Source: an uncultured Alphaproteobacteria bacterium (GTDB taxonomy: Bacteria > Pseudomonadota > Alphaproteobacteria > HIMB59). Taken from it: 64,000 nt of DNA. Below are positions 1 through 9,595 of the stretch, in pieces (within the stretch, counting starts at the first letter, position 1; each line of letters starts with the position of its first letter). Below the pieces are notes generated by a model, which saw only the letters and a list, made by a program, of their open reading frames with translations, did no database searches and was not told where the DNA came from. Location of the stretch: assembly GCA_902530745.1 (NCBI GenBank), contig CACABO010000001.1:62001-126000 (forward strand), in the 5' to 3' direction. The position numbers and the translations under genes are program-made.

Positions 1-1
1 T

Positions 2-1261
2 TCTTCTTTTGTATCTTCTGCATTGGGTTTTTGGATAATATTTTCTCCTGCCGCAGCAGCTACTTGGGGTGGAATGGGTAATGTGATTGGTTATGCACTT
101 GGAGCTGCGATGCCTTTAGTTTTATTCATCTTTATAGGAAAATATGTAAGAAAGGTTTTTCCAAACTCAACAGGCTTTCACGATTGTATCGAAAATCGGT
201 TTGGCAAGAACTTATCCCACTTTGTTATAATAGTTTCGTTAGTTTATATGACAGTTTTTTTAATAGCTGAAATTACAGCTATCTCAAAGTTCTTTAATTT
301 TTTAAATGATACACCTTATTGGATTTCTTCAATGATAATTATATTAATTGCTTTATCGTACGTTCTAATTGGAGGTTTGTCGGCAACAATATTCACCGAT
401 TTAATTCAATTCATATTCATTATAGGAATTTGTTTGTTTTTAGTTTTTAAAATTCCATTCCATGACTTTTCAAATAACTCTTCATTTATGATCGAAAATG
501 CACATTTATTTGATTTTAATAATCAATTCCTATGGATAACAGGTTTGACTTTTTTAATAGCAGTTACATTTACAAATCTTTTTCACCATGGTAATTGGCA
601 AAGAATTTATGCTGCTAAAGATAATAAAACACTTAGTATTGGTTTAGTTATATCTGCTTTAATTATATTTATAATTGTTTATTTCATTGGATACTCTGGA
701 CTAGTTTCAATCTCGCTTTACGCAATGGACGATCCTGATTTAACATTTGTGAAACTTTTCGGTTTACTCGAGACTTCATTTATAAAATACATTTTTGTAA
801 TATTAGCTACTTCCCTTGTATTGAGTAGTATTGATACATTAATAAATGCGATAAATTCTCAGATTGTCTCCCTGAGCACAAGTTACTCCTTAAAATCCTC
901 TTCAAATTTATACTTTATTATTGTTTTCTTGGTGGCAGTTTTCATACTATCTTCACAAGGCTACAATGTCTTATACGTGTTCTTAATTGCCGATTTAATT
1001 TGTTGTTGTTTAGTTTTACCTTTTCTGTTGGGATTATTTGGTTTTAATATCACTACTAAACAAATATACATAATTTCTTTTTTGAGCTTACTACTGGGAG
1101 TATTAATATTTCCTGACCCCTCTTATAGTAAAAATATATTGAGCAATTTTTTAAATATTAATTTCACATTTATTAATAACTATAAATTATTCTCATCATT
1201 TTTAGTGCCAATTCTATTTTCAACAATATTGACACTTTTGATGAAAAAGAAAGGTATATAA
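2..1261 (+). CDS. thiV: SSS-family transporter, ThiV-like (5' end cut by window edge)
   Basis: This is a sodium:solute symporter family membrane protein. About 419 codons are visible and the frame is open back to base 2, so the TTG at 23 in the ORF track is not the real start. The visible part shows roughly ten hydrophobic segments, with the Gly/Ala-rich stretch AAAATWGGMGNVIGYALG near its beginning that is typical of this fold. The stop overlaps the thiM start by one base (TAATG), so it is the first visible gene of a thiamine salvage operon. That position matches ThiV, the SSS protein proposed in SAR11 to import a thiamine pyrimidine precursor (family knowledge). Substrate is inferred from context only. 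A TPP riboswitch would be expected upstream, outside the window. Confidence 0.8.
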   Translation, partial: SSFVSSALGFWIIFSPAAAATWGGMGNVIGYALGAAMPLVLFIFIGKYVRKVFPNSTGFHDCIENRFGKNLSHFVIIVSLVYMTVFLIAEITAISKFFNFLNDTPYWISSMIIILIALSYVLIGGLSATIFTDLIQFIFIIGICLFLVFKIPFHDFSNNSSFMIENAHLFDFNNQFLWITGLTFLIAVTFTNLFHHGNWQRIYAAKDNKTLSIGLVISALIIFIIVYFIGYSGLVSISLYAMDDPDLTFVKLFGLLETSFIKYIFVILATSLVLSSIDTLINAINSQIVSLSTSYSLKSSSNLYFIIVFLVAVFILSSQGYNVLYVFLIADLICCCLVLPFLLGLFGFNITTKQIYIISFLSLLLGVLIFPDPSYSKNILSNFLNINFTFINNYKLFSSFLVPILFSTILTLLMKKKGI

Positions 1262-2058
1262 TGGAGCATATTTATAATGATTTAAAAAATTTAAGAGATA
1301 AAGGAGCGCTTGTACATTGTATTACAAATTACGTGGCAATGAACATAAACGCTAATATTCTTCTCTCTATCGGAGCATCTCCTTTGATGTCTCATGCAAC
1401 AAATGAACTTAAAGAAATAGCTGTTATATCGTCTTGTCTTGTTAATAATATTGGAACGTTAGACGACAATTGGAGGCCTAGCTTTTTAGAGGCTTCTAAA
1501 TATTATGTTGAACAAGAAAAACCAATCATATTAGACCCTGTAGGTTCAGGTGCGAGTAAGTTAAGAACACAAACTTCTCTTGACATTATTAAAAGCTCTA
1601 AAAACTTAATTATTAGAGGAAACGCATCTGAAATTCAATCACTAGTAGATCAAAATAAAATATCTTCAAAGGGAGTTGACTCATCAATTGAAAGTCACGC
1701 AGCTATTGAGTCTGGAAAAATTTTATCTAACGAGAATAATTGTGTTGTATTTATAAGCGGTAGTGATGACTTTATTATCTATGAAGATAATGTCACTAAA
1801 ATTTCAAATGGATCGAGTGTAATGACGAAGGTTACAGCTATTGGTTGCTCTTTATCGTGCATAGTAGGAGCATTTGCTGCTGTAGGTGAAAGTTTATATA
1901 AATCTGCGATAAGCTCAGCGGCTATTTTTTCAATCGCAGGAGAACTCGCAGCATCAAAATCAGAGGGGCCAGGAGATTTTCAAGTAAATTTCTTGAACAA
2001 ATTAAATAATATTACAGAAAAAGAAATTTTAGATAATTTAAAGATTACTAGTGTTTAA
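1261..2058 (+). CDS. thiM: Hydroxyethylthiazole kinase ThiM
   Basis: Cytosolic kinase that phosphorylates hydroxyethylthiazole in thiamine salvage. At 265 aa it has the usual length. It opens with the family block VHCITNYVAMNINANILLSI, followed by LDPVGSGA and a C-terminal anion-hole/active-site segment VTAIGCSLSC. This last segment corresponds to the VTGTGC motif of ThiM, with the catalytic-region Cys kept but Thr-Gly replaced by Ala-Ile. Its start overlaps the transporter stop by one base and its end overlaps thiE by 8 bases, so translation is probably coupled. Identification as ThiM is secure. The TG to AI change in the motif is a mild oddity. Confidence 0.93.
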   Translation: MEHIYNDLKNLRDKGALVHCITNYVAMNINANILLSIGASPLMSHATNELKEIAVISSCLVNNIGTLDDNWRPSFLEASKYYVEQEKPIILDPVGSGASKLRTQTSLDIIKSSKNLIIRGNASEIQSLVDQNKISSKGVDSSIESHAAIESGKILSNENNCVVFISGSDDFIIYEDNVTKISNGSSVMTKVTAIGCSLSCIVGAFAAVGESLYKSAISSAAIFSIAGELAASKSEGPGDFQVNFLNKLNNITEKEILDNLKITSV

Positions 2059-2674
2059 ATTTTGTTTTGTTACTGACGATAAACTTACACCATTAAGTAA
2101 GTTGGATAATTATTTGAACATAATATTTGAGAGTAAGGTCGATTGTATTCAATTAAGGTTTAAAAATTTAAAAACAATTGATTTATTCAACTTAGGAAAA
2201 GATTTAAAAAAAGATTGTATTAAATTTAAAAAAACTCTCATTGTCAATGATCGTGTGGATATTGCAAAATCTATAAATGCTCATGGTGCGCATGTTGGTA
2301 TGGATGATTTACCCTACAATAAAGCTAGAAAAATATTGGGAAGAAAATCTATAATAGGAGTGTCAGCAAGTAATAAAAATGAATTTATAAAGGTAAAAAA
2401 GTTAAAGGGAGTTGACTACATAGGTGTTTCAGCCTTCTCGTCTAATACAAAAAAAGAAATGAAAAATTATTTTGGTTTAAGCGGGCTTAAAATTTGTGCC
2501 AAAGCTACAAAAATTCCTTTAATAGCAATAGGAGGTATCAATATTAGTGATGTAAATAGTATACTTAAACTAAAAATCCATGGTGTTGCTATGATATCCT
2601 CTTTATTAAAAGGTAATATTAAAAAGAATTGTATGGATGTAAGTAAAATTATTTCAAGTTATGAAAAGATATAA
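2051..2674 (+). CDS. thiE: Thiamine-phosphate synthase ThiE
   Basis: Joins HMP-pyrophosphate with thiazole phosphate to give thiamine phosphate. The 207 aa TIM-barrel has the expected motifs in order: an early CIQLRFKN (binding strand), LIVNDRVDIA, GAHVGMDDLP, IIGVSASN, DYIGVSAFSS and IAIGGI at the phosphate-binding end. The start is GTG, lying 8 bases inside thiM, and the stop lies 14 bases inside thiD, so the gene is fully embedded in the operon. DDLP takes the place of the usual GQxDLP but keeps the pattern. Function is secure. Confidence 0.93.
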   Translation: MFKFCFVTDDKLTPLSKLDNYLNIIFESKVDCIQLRFKNLKTIDLFNLGKDLKKDCIKFKKTLIVNDRVDIAKSINAHGAHVGMDDLPYNKARKILGRKSIIGVSASNKNEFIKVKKLKGVDYIGVSAFSSNTKKEMKNYFGLSGLKICAKATKIPLIAIGGINISDVNSILKLKIHGVAMISSLLKGNIKKNCMDVSKIISSYEKI

Positions 2675-3452
2675 AACTGTATTAACAATTGCAGGATCTG
2701 ACTCATCAGGAGGGGCAGGTATCCAAGCTGACATTAAAACTATAACATACTTTAAATGTTATGCGATGTCTGTAATTACTGCTTTAACTGCACAAAATAC
2801 TCAAGAGGTCAAAAGTATTTTTAATACAACCCCAAAGTTCATAAGAGAACAACTTAATACGACGTGCAGTGATATTAAACCAGACTCAATAAAGATTGGT
2901 ATGTTAAGTGATAAAAAAATTATTCAAGAAATTTCAAAATTTATTGACAACTATAAAATATCTAAAGTTGTTTTAGACCCTGTTATGGTTTCAACATCTG
3001 GTTATTTACTCTTAAAGAAAAGCGCTATATCAAGTTTAACTAAAAACCTTATAATAAAATCTATGATAATTACTCCTAATTTGAAGGAGGCAGAAATTCT
3101 TACAAATACCAAGATTAATAGTAAAGATGATATGATTAATGCAATTCAAATTTTAGAAAAAATTGGCGCTAAGGATATACTGATTAAAGGTTTAATTAAA
3201 AATGGAAAAATATTCGACTGTCTATTTATAAAAAAAAATAAAAAAATTCACTTTTTTGAGTCTAGTATCATTAAAAGTAAAAACACACATGGAACTGGGT
3301 GTACTTTATCGTCAGCAATTGCTTCGAATTTAGCTTTAGGTGAAGATATTTTAAATTCTGTCAAAAAATCAAGAAATTATATAAAAAGAGCCATAATTAA
3401 AGGAAGTTTGTATAAAATTGGTAAAGGTAGCGGCCCGGTTTACCATTTTTAA
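2661..3452 (+). CDS. thiD: HMP kinase / HMP-phosphate kinase ThiD
   Basis: Bifunctional ribokinase-fold enzyme that phosphorylates hydroxymethylpyrimidine twice, feeding ThiE. It is 263 aa, as usual. The N-terminus TIAGSDSSGGAGIQADIKT is diagnostic, VLDPVMVSTSG is the substrate-binding strand, and THGTGCTLSSAIA is the anion hole with the catalytic region. Last gene of the thiV-thiM-thiE-thiD operon, overlapping thiE by 14 bases. No thiC or thiG is visible here, which fits an organism that imports precursors. Absence elsewhere in the genome cannot be judged from this window. Confidence 0.95.
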   Translation: MKRYKTVLTIAGSDSSGGAGIQADIKTITYFKCYAMSVITALTAQNTQEVKSIFNTTPKFIREQLNTTCSDIKPDSIKIGMLSDKKIIQEISKFIDNYKISKVVLDPVMVSTSGYLLLKKSAISSLTKNLIIKSMIITPNLKEAEILTNTKINSKDDMINAIQILEKIGAKDILIKGLIKNGKIFDCLFIKKNKKIHFFESSIIKSKNTHGTGCTLSSAIASNLALGEDILNSVKKSRNYIKRAIIKGSLYKIGKGSGPVYHF

Positions 3453-3596
3453 CTTTAAATTTAGAAAAATTGCTATAAAAAGTTTACCAATATTTAGGCT
3501 TACTATTTGAATACTAATTAAAAAAATCTCAAAAAATTTTTAACTATGTTTGGATACGCTAAATATTTACTACTTAAGATTAAGAAAGGACTATAA

Positions 3597-3800
3597 ATGG
3601 CTACAGGAACAGTGAAATGGTTTAACCCAAAAAAAGGATATGGGTTTATTGCCCCTGATGGAGAAGATAAAGATATCTTTGTCCATATCACAGCTGTTCA
3701 ACAAGCAGGTTTAGACCGCCTCGATGAAGGCGACAAAGTCGAATTTGAAGTTGTTGAAGACAAAGGCAAATCCAAAGCAGATCAGTTAAAAAAAGTTTAA
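3597..3800 (+). CDS. Cold shock protein, CspA family
   Basis: Single cold-shock domain, 67 aa, binding single-stranded RNA/DNA. Both RNA-binding motifs are intact: KGYGFI (RNP1) and DIFVHI (RNP2), after the starting TGTVKWFNP. The ATG is preceded by AGAAAGGA, a good ribosome binding site. A 144-base gap separates it from thiD and should hold its promoter and 5' leader; I see no clear structure there beyond A/T-rich sequence. Its stop overlaps the stop of the convergent DjlA-like gene by 4 bases. Which CspA paralogue it is cannot be told. Confidence 0.95.
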   Translation: MATGTVKWFNPKKGYGFIAPDGEDKDIFVHITAVQQAGLDRLDEGDKVEFEVVEDKGKSKADQLKKV

Positions 3801-4528
3801 TTGATTTTGCGAATACTTTTTATTTTATCGTAGGCTTGATTTATCTCGGATAGTCTGTCTTCAGATTTAATGATTAATTCTTGAGGAACACCCTGTGCCC
3901 TTAATTGGTCAGGGTGTAACTCTTTGCTTAATTGTATCCATCTCTTTCTAATTTCACCATCAGAAAAACTTTTCTCAACTCCTAAAATTTTGTATGGATC
4001 AATTTGTTTATCCATCCACATAGTTTTTATGCTTTCATATTGAGCTTTATTTAGTCCAAAATAATCAGAACAATTTTTAATAAATACTATCTCTAAGTCG
4101 CTGATTTCACCATCAGCCTCTGCGATATAAAAAAGTAAGTTTAAAATTTGCTCCAAAACTTGAGGCTGTCCACGAAATAGCATTCCTATTTGTTGAGCAT
4201 ATTGATGATAGTCATCTGAGCTTTTTTTAGCTTCATTAAATATTTTGCTAACATCGCTTTGAAAATCAGGAGGTATTTTAAATTTTTCTTTAAAGGCGCT
4301 TATTTCATCAGATGTAACTTGACCATCTGCTTTAGCAAGTTTAGCTGCTAAAATAATTATACCTATCGTTATAATTTCTTGTGGTGAATTAGAGGCTATA
4401 TTAGAGTCGAATTTTTGGTTTCGAATACGATCAACACTGTGACCCGCTATTACACCTAACATAGCTCCTATTGGCCCCCCAAGAGCAAAACCAAAAGTCC
4501 CAGCTAAAAGTTTTCCCCAAATGCTCAT
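3797..4528 (-). CDS. DjlA-like TerB/J-domain co-chaperone
   Basis: At 243 aa it has three parts: a Gly-rich N-terminal membrane-type segment ([19 protein letters not shown], about residues 12-31), a central helical TerB-like domain (about 50-165) with acidic repeats [10 protein letters not shown] and [10 protein letters not shown], and a C-terminal J domain (about 175-243) starting DPYKILGV with an intact HPD in KELHPDQL. That is the DjlA architecture: a membrane-anchored co-chaperone that stimulates DnaK. It sits alone between convergent cspA and the BHMT-like gene, transcribed in the same direction as the latter with a 30-base gap. Confidence 0.85.
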   Translation of the reverse strand: MSIWGKLLAGTFGFALGGPIGAMLGVIAGHSVDRIRNQKFDSNIASNSPQEIITIGIIILAAKLAKADGQVTSDEISAFKEKFKIPPDFQSDVSKIFNEAKKSSDDYHQYAQQIGMLFRGQPQVLEQILNLLFYIAEADGEISDLEIVFIKNCSDYFGLNKAQYESIKTMWMDKQIDPYKILGVEKSFSDGEIRKRWIQLSKELHPDQLRAQGVPQELIIKSEDRLSEINQAYDKIKSIRKIN

Positions 4529-4558
4529 CTAAAATTTATTTTTTATAAGTCTAATTAA

Positions 4559-5596
4559 TTATTTAAGCCATTCTTTAGTTTTGTTAATTTCCTTAAGACT
4601 GCTTTCTGTGCCATGAGAAAAATGTTTGCTCATATCAGGGTAATATTTATAAGAAATTGGTTTTCTACCCATAGCAACTGCCATTTCTCTTACATGATGA
4701 GGGTCGGCACCGCAACAAATACCAATAAAATTTACATTGATGTCCATACATTGTTTGGTGAATTCAGCCATTTCAAACCTGTTACATGTTAATCCATCTA
4801 GAGCAATATGCGAAACATTACCATCTAAACAATTACAATTTGGATCCTCTATATACATGTGTGTTGGGAATTCTTCAGTTGTTCTATATGGAACAGGTAA
4901 TGCAGCCACATGGCATGAGACTTTTTCTCTAATGCTTGGCAGCAGTTTCATTGTCATTTCAGGACCACGATAACAATTAAGACCAACTACATCAGCACCA
5001 TGGTCTTCCAAAATTTTACAGGCCTCTGCAGCACTATGGCCTTCTCTTGTTTTGTCACCTTTAGGTATAGCAAGATTCACGACAGCTATTAAACCTGCAT
5101 TTTTAATTTCCTTTAATGCTAATTTAGCTTCTTCAGTCCAATTAATTGTTTCAGCAATAACAAAATCAACATTAGCTTCTTTAGCCCAAGCTATTTGTTC
5201 TTCAAACATTTTTTGACAATCAATGTGAGATTGTTTGTTATCAGGATCATAAATATTAGTATTAGCTACATTACCAGCTATCATTAAATCTAACTGGGGA
5301 AACTCAGCTGCAGCATTTTTTGCAATTTCTAATGCATTTTTTTGAAGAGGTTCTAATAATTCTTCCTTTCCAATCAAACGCAACTTTTCTCTGTGACCGT
5401 AATAAGTAAATGCTTGAACAACATCACTACCAGCTCTAATAAACTCTCTATGAAGTTGAGTTACTACTTCAGGATTATCAAGAACAACCTCAGGAACGTA
5501 AGTTCCTGCCTGTAAATATCCTCTTCTCTCCATTGCAAAAAGATAGCCTTCTGCACACAAAATAGGTCCTTCATTGAGTCTCTGTAATAGATCCAT
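4559..5596 (-). CDS. Betaine-homocysteine methyltransferase-like (BHMT)
   Basis: Zn-dependent homocysteine S-methyltransferase, 345 aa from the chosen start. Zn ligands typical of the family are visible: Cys208 in GLNCYRG and Cys294-Cys295 in GICCGADPHH. The N-terminus has GPILCAEG, a variant of the usual DGG(M)GT loop. The ORF track begins 29 codons earlier, but GGAGG lies 4 bases before the ATG at 5596, so I prefer that start. In this setting, beside a choline-kinase-like gene and a dimethylglycine dehydrogenase, the likely methyl donor is glycine betaine, giving methionine and dimethylglycine. S-methylmethionine as donor is an alternative the sequence cannot exclude. Confidence 0.78.
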   Translation of the reverse strand: MDLLQRLNEGPILCAEGYLFAMERRGYLQAGTYVPEVVLDNPEVVTQLHREFIRAGSDVVQAFTYYGHREKLRLIGKEELLEPLQKNALEIAKNAAAEFPQLDLMIAGNVANTNIYDPDNKQSHIDCQKMFEEQIAWAKEANVDFVIAETINWTEEAKLALKEIKNAGLIAVVNLAIPKGDKTREGHSAAEACKILEDHGADVVGLNCYRGPEMTMKLLPSIREKVSCHVAALPVPYRTTEEFPTHMYIEDPNCNCLDGNVSHIALDGLTCNRFEMAEFTKQCMDINVNFIGICCGADPHHVREMAVAMGRKPISYKYYPDMSKHFSHGTESSLKEINKTKEWLK

Positions 5597-5718
5597 ACTA
5601 CCTCCTAAATAATTATCTAGATTATTATAACTTTTAAAATAAATTCTATAAAAAATTTCAAAATGTTTTTGGATTTTATCCATAGAAAATAATTCAAAGA
5701 TCAGTATGTTTTAATCAA

Positions 5719-6576
5719 ATGGAATTTGAAAATAAAATCAAGAGTCTTCCAATATGGAAAAATCTTGAAAATATTGAACCTTTAGAGGGAGGAATTACAA
5801 ATCTTAATTTCCTGGTATCAGACTCTGGTTCTAAATCAGTTGTTAGATTAGGTTTAGATATACCAGAACATCTAGTTTACCGATCAAACGAAATTATTGT
5901 TAGTGAAGCAGCCTATCAAATAGGGGTGTCTCCAAAATTAATTTATAATGAACCTGGAGTATTGGTCTTAGAATTCATTGAAAGTAAAACTCTTGAACCA
6001 AAAACTGTAAGAGAAAATTTAAATAAAATTGTTCCGATCATAAGAAAAATTCATGAAGAAATACCTAACAAGTTATCAGGTCAGCCTCAAATTTTCTGGG
6101 TTTTTTATGTCATAAAGTACTACTCAAATTACTTATTAAATAATAATAGCTCTCACATTTCATTAATTCCAAGTTTGTTAAAAAAAGCAGAAAAGTTAGA
6201 AAAACTCTCCTCTCCAAGAGAAATTGTATTTGGTCATAATGATTTATTGGCTGCAAATTTTCTTGATGATGGTTCTAAAATATGGGTAGTAGATTGGGAA
6301 TATGGTGGTTTTAATGATCCTTTATTTGATATAGGAGGTTTATCTTCTAATAATGATTTAGATGAAAATCTAGAAAATGAAGTTTTAGAAATTTATTTTA
6401 AAGAAAAACCATCAAAAGACTTAATAATTAAATATAACGCAATGAAAACTGCTAGTTTATTAAGAGAGACAATGTGGAGTATGGTCTCTGAGATCACTTC
6501 TAAGATAGAATTTAATTATGCTGAGTATACTTCAGATAATCTCAAAAAATTTGAGGAGTCATTTGATAAACTATAA
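5719..6576 (+). CDS. Choline kinase-like (APH-fold) phosphotransferase
   Basis: 285 aa protein of the aminoglycoside phosphotransferase/choline kinase fold. Seen: a Gly-rich nucleotide loop (LEGGITNLNF), the Brenner-type catalytic motif GHNDLLAANF near residue 173, and the metal-binding VVDWEYGGFNDP near 190, a form common in choline/ethanolamine kinases (LicA type). It overlaps the start of the dimethylglycine dehydrogenase gene by one base (TAATG), so the two are co-translated, and it diverges from the BHMT-like gene. The substrate is probably choline or another small alcohol/amine, but only the kinase fold is certain. Thiamine or homoserine kinase activity is less likely. Confidence 0.7.
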   Translation: MEFENKIKSLPIWKNLENIEPLEGGITNLNFLVSDSGSKSVVRLGLDIPEHLVYRSNEIIVSEAAYQIGVSPKLIYNEPGVLVLEFIESKTLEPKTVRENLNKIVPIIRKIHEEIPNKLSGQPQIFWVFYVIKYYSNYLLNNNSSHISLIPSLLKKAEKLEKLSSPREIVFGHNDLLAANFLDDGSKIWVVDWEYGGFNDPLFDIGGLSSNNDLDENLENEVLEIYFKEKPSKDLIIKYNAMKTASLLRETMWSMVSEITSKIEFNYAEYTSDNLKKFEESFDKL

Positions 6577-9008
6577 TGATAGATAGTTCAAAAATTGTAG
6601 TAATTGGGGGTGGTATAGTGGGTTGCTCTACTGCATATCACTTAGCTGATTTAGGACATGAAGTTGTACTTATTGAAAGTGGTAAATTAACATCTGGTAG
6701 TACATGGCATGCTGCTGGACTAGTTGGCCAATTAAGAACAAATGCAAATATTACTCAATTATTAGGATACTCTGTTGATCTGTATGACAAGCTTGAAAAA
6801 GAAACAGGATTAGGAACAGGATGGAAGATGAATGGTGGATTGAGACTAGCTTGTAATAAAGAGAGATGGCAGGAGGTTTTAAGACAAACTACCACAGCTC
6901 ATTCATTTGGTTTGGAGATGGAACTACTTACTCCAAAAGAGGCTCAAGATTTATGGCCAATCATGAATATAGATGATGTTTATGGAGCAGCCTTCCTTCC
7001 TACAGATGGACAAGCAAATCCGACAGATATTTCACAAGCATTGGCTAAAGGAGCTAGAAACAAAGGAGCAAAAATATTTGAGGAAACTAGAGTATCAAAG
7101 GTAATTATAAATAATGGCGTAATTGAAGGTATTGAAACATCTAAAGGTAAATTAAAGTGTGAAAAAATTGTTTGTTGTTGTGGTCAGTGGACCAGACAGT
7201 TTGCACAAGATGTTGGAGTTAATGTCCCTTTAGTATCTTTTCAACATCAATATTTGGTTACTGAAAAAATAGAGGGTGTTAAATCAGACCTTCCTACTTT
7301 AAGAGATCCTGACAGGTTAATTTATTTTAAAGAGGAAGTTGGAGGCCTTGCAATGGGAGGGTATGAACCAAACCCTTTATCATGGGCTGAAAAATCAGTC
7401 CCAGAAGATTTTCATTTTTCACTTTTAGATTCAAATTACGATCATTTTGAACAAATAATGAATAATGCTCTTGGAAGGGTCCCTAGTCTTGAAACTGCTG
7501 GAGTCAAAGAATTAATAAATGGACCAGAGAGTTTTACACCAGATGGAAACTTTATTTTAGGAGAGAGTCCTGAATTAAAAAACTTTTATGTTGGCGCAGG
7601 TTTCAACGCATATGGGATAGCTGCTGGAGGTGGAGCGGGTATGGCTCTTGCAGAATGGGTAGCTAATGGAAGACCACCTTACGATTTATGGCCAGTTGAT
7701 ATAAGAAGATTTGGAAAACCCCATCAAGATTTGGAGTGGGTAAGAAAAAGAACTTATGAGGCTTATGCTAAACATTACACTATGGCATGGCCTTTTGAGG
7801 AAAACTCCTCAGTGAGAGAATTTAAAAAATCTCCAATATATGAAAAACTTAAAAACTCAAATGCATGCTTTGGTGAAAAAATGGGTTGGGAGAGACCTAA
7901 TTGGTTTGCACCAAAAGGAAGTGAGCCTAGGGATATTTATTCCTTTGACAGACAAAATTGGTTTGAATTTGTTGGAAATGAAGTAAAGGCCGCAAGAGAG
8001 AGTGCTGTTCTAATTGATCAAACATCTTTCGCTAAGTTTATTGTATCAGGTAAAGACTCACTACAAGCTTTAGAGTATTTATGTGCAAATAAAATTGATA
8101 GACCAATCGGTTCGACAATCTATACCCAAATGTTGAATGACGATGGTGGAATTGAATGTGATTTAACAATAACAGTTATAGATAAAAATACCTTTTATAT
8201 TATAACTGGAACAGGTTTTATGACCCATGACTATGATTGGATAATTTCAAATATTCCAAATAATTTAGAAGTAGAAGTTAAAAATATAACATTTGATAAT
8301 TCAGTTTTTTCATTAATGGGACCAAATTCTAGAAAGATCCTTCAAGGGCTAACAAATACAGATTTATCAAATGATAATTTTCCATTTGCTACATGTAAAA
8401 AAATCAAAATTGCATCAAAAGATGTTTATGCAATTAGAATAACCTACATGGGTGAGTTAGGTTGGGAGCTTCATTTCCCAATAGATTTTTCCTCAGAAAT
8501 TTATTCAAAGATAATGGAATATGGAAATCAATTTGGACTAATTAATGCTGGATATCGATGTATAGAGAGTTGTCGTTTAGAAAAGGGCTACAGAGCTTGG
8601 GGTTCAGATATTGGGCCGGACCATACCCCTCTTGAGGCTGGATTAGGATGGGCAACTAAAATTAACTCTGACAGAGATTTCATTGGAAAAAAAGCACTGT
8701 TAAATCAAAAATCAAAAGGTTTGAAAAAGATTTTTGCAGGTTTTACGTGTGATGATCCAAATCAAATACTTTTAGGAAGAGAAACTATATTTAGAGATGG
8801 TAAACAAGTAGGTTGGTTATCAAGTGGGGGTTACGGATACACCATAGGCAAATCTATTGGCTATGGGTACATAAGAAGTAAAGATGTTATTGATCAAAAC
8901 TTTGTAGAAAATGGTAATTACGAATTAGAGATAGCTACTAAAAAAGTTCCCTGCAATGTGCATCTTTATCCTATCTATGATAAAGAGATGATTAAGATTA
9001 AATCTTAA
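6576..9008 (+). CDS. Dimethylglycine/sarcosine dehydrogenase (FAD + GcvT fusion)
   Basis: 810 aa, the typical length of dimethylglycine and sarcosine dehydrogenases. The N-terminal half is a DAO-type FAD domain with VVIGGGIVGCSTAYHLADLG and TSGSTWHAAG; His45 in the WHAAG motif is the residue that carries covalent FAD in this family. The C-terminal half (about residues 430-800) is a GcvT/folate-binding domain that traps the released one-carbon unit on tetrahydrofolate. Electrons normally go to ETF, and EtfB/EtfA/ETF-QO genes lie just downstream. Dimethylglycine is the favoured substrate because of the neighbouring BHMT gene, but sarcosine cannot be excluded. The stop overlaps the convergent Nudix gene by 11 bases. 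Confidence 0.85.
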   Translation: MIDSSKIVVIGGGIVGCSTAYHLADLGHEVVLIESGKLTSGSTWHAAGLVGQLRTNANITQLLGYSVDLYDKLEKETGLGTGWKMNGGLRLACNKERWQEVLRQTTTAHSFGLEMELLTPKEAQDLWPIMNIDDVYGAAFLPTDGQANPTDISQALAKGARNKGAKIFEETRVSKVIINNGVIEGIETSKGKLKCEKIVCCCGQWTRQFAQDVGVNVPLVSFQHQYLVTEKIEGVKSDLPTLRDPDRLIYFKEEVGGLAMGGYEPNPLSWAEKSVPEDFHFSLLDSNYDHFEQIMNNALGRVPSLETAGVKELINGPESFTPDGNFILGESPELKNFYVGAGFNAYGIAAGGGAGMALAEWVANGRPPYDLWPVDIRRFGKPHQDLEWVRKRTYEAYAKHYTMAWPFEENSSVREFKKSPIYEKLKNSNACFGEKMGWERPNWFAPKGSEPRDIYSFDRQNWFEFVGNEVKAARESAVLIDQTSFAKFIVSGKDSLQALEYLCANKIDRPIGSTIYTQMLNDDGGIECDLTITVIDKNTFYIITGTGFMTHDYDWIISNIPNNLEVEVKNITFDNSVFSLMGPNSRKILQGLTNTDLSNDNFPFATCKKIKIASKDVYAIRITYMGELGWELHFPIDFSSEIYSKIMEYGNQFGLINAGYRCIESCRLEKGYRAWGSDIGPDHTPLEAGLGWATKINSDRDFIGKKALLNQKSKGLKKIFAGFTCDDPNQILLGRETIFRDGKQVGWLSSGGYGYTIGKSIGYGYIRSKDVIDQNFVENGNYELEIATKKVPCNVHLYPIYDKEMIKIKS

Positions 9009-9543
9009 GCTCTTTTATTTTTAAAAAAGCGTATTTTGTAACAATATTTTGTGTTTTATTTGATTTTAAAATTTCTAAGATTTGTTTTTTTTTCATCGGG
9101 ATTATCTTTATATATTCTCCCTCATTAGGATTTATAATTTTAAAGTTTGTAATTCTAGGTACGTATGCAAGATAGATATCAGTAATTTCTTCTAAAATAT
9201 CTGGAGCAATAATGAGTGACTCCAACTTTTTTACCGAAATAGGTTTGACTCCAAGTTCCTCTTTGATTTCTCTAATAATAGCTTGTCTACTTGATTCTTT
9301 CTTGTTAATCCCACCTGCAACTATTTCCAGAGGGTAGGGTGAGAATTTATTAAAAAAATAATTTGGTCTCACCTGTCTTATAAAATAAAAAACTTGATCT
9401 TGTTTGTTAAAACAAATAGCTGAGACACTATTTCCATTATAAATGTAGTTTTCTCTTATCTCTTTAAAATCAAGTTTATTAGTATATTTAATAAATAATT
9501 CATAAATATTTTTATAGATCTTCCTCTTCTTAATATTTGTCAT
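8998..9543 (-). CDS. Nudix hydrolase (ADP-ribose pyrophosphatase-like)
   Basis: 181 aa with a complete Nudix box that fits GX5EX7REUXEEXGU: GGINKKESSRQAIIREIKEE followed by LGV (about residues 77-99). The region before the box (VSAICFN...VFYFIRQVRPNYF) matches the ADP-ribose/nucleotide-sugar pyrophosphatase subgroup, which cleaves nucleoside diphosphates linked to another moiety. It is convergent with the dehydrogenase gene and divergent from etfB, so it is probably transcribed alone. Substrate is not determinable. Confidence 0.85.
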   Translation of the reverse strand: MTNIKKRKIYKNIYELFIKYTNKLDFKEIRENYIYNGNSVSAICFNKQDQVFYFIRQVRPNYFFNKFSPYPLEIVAGGINKKESSRQAIIREIKEELGVKPISVKKLESLIIAPDILEEITDIYLAYVPRITNFKIINPNEGEYIKIIPMKKKQILEILKSNKTQNIVTKYAFLKIKELKI

Positions 9544-9595
9544 AGTTTTTGGATCTTGTAAGTTGTTTAACTTAGTTTATTTTATTGAAATTCAA

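Noticed and set aside
3453-3596. Possible structured RNA or riboswitch before the cold shock gene
   Set aside because: The sequence is A/T-rich without a convincing conserved core or strong helices; most likely promoter and leader only.
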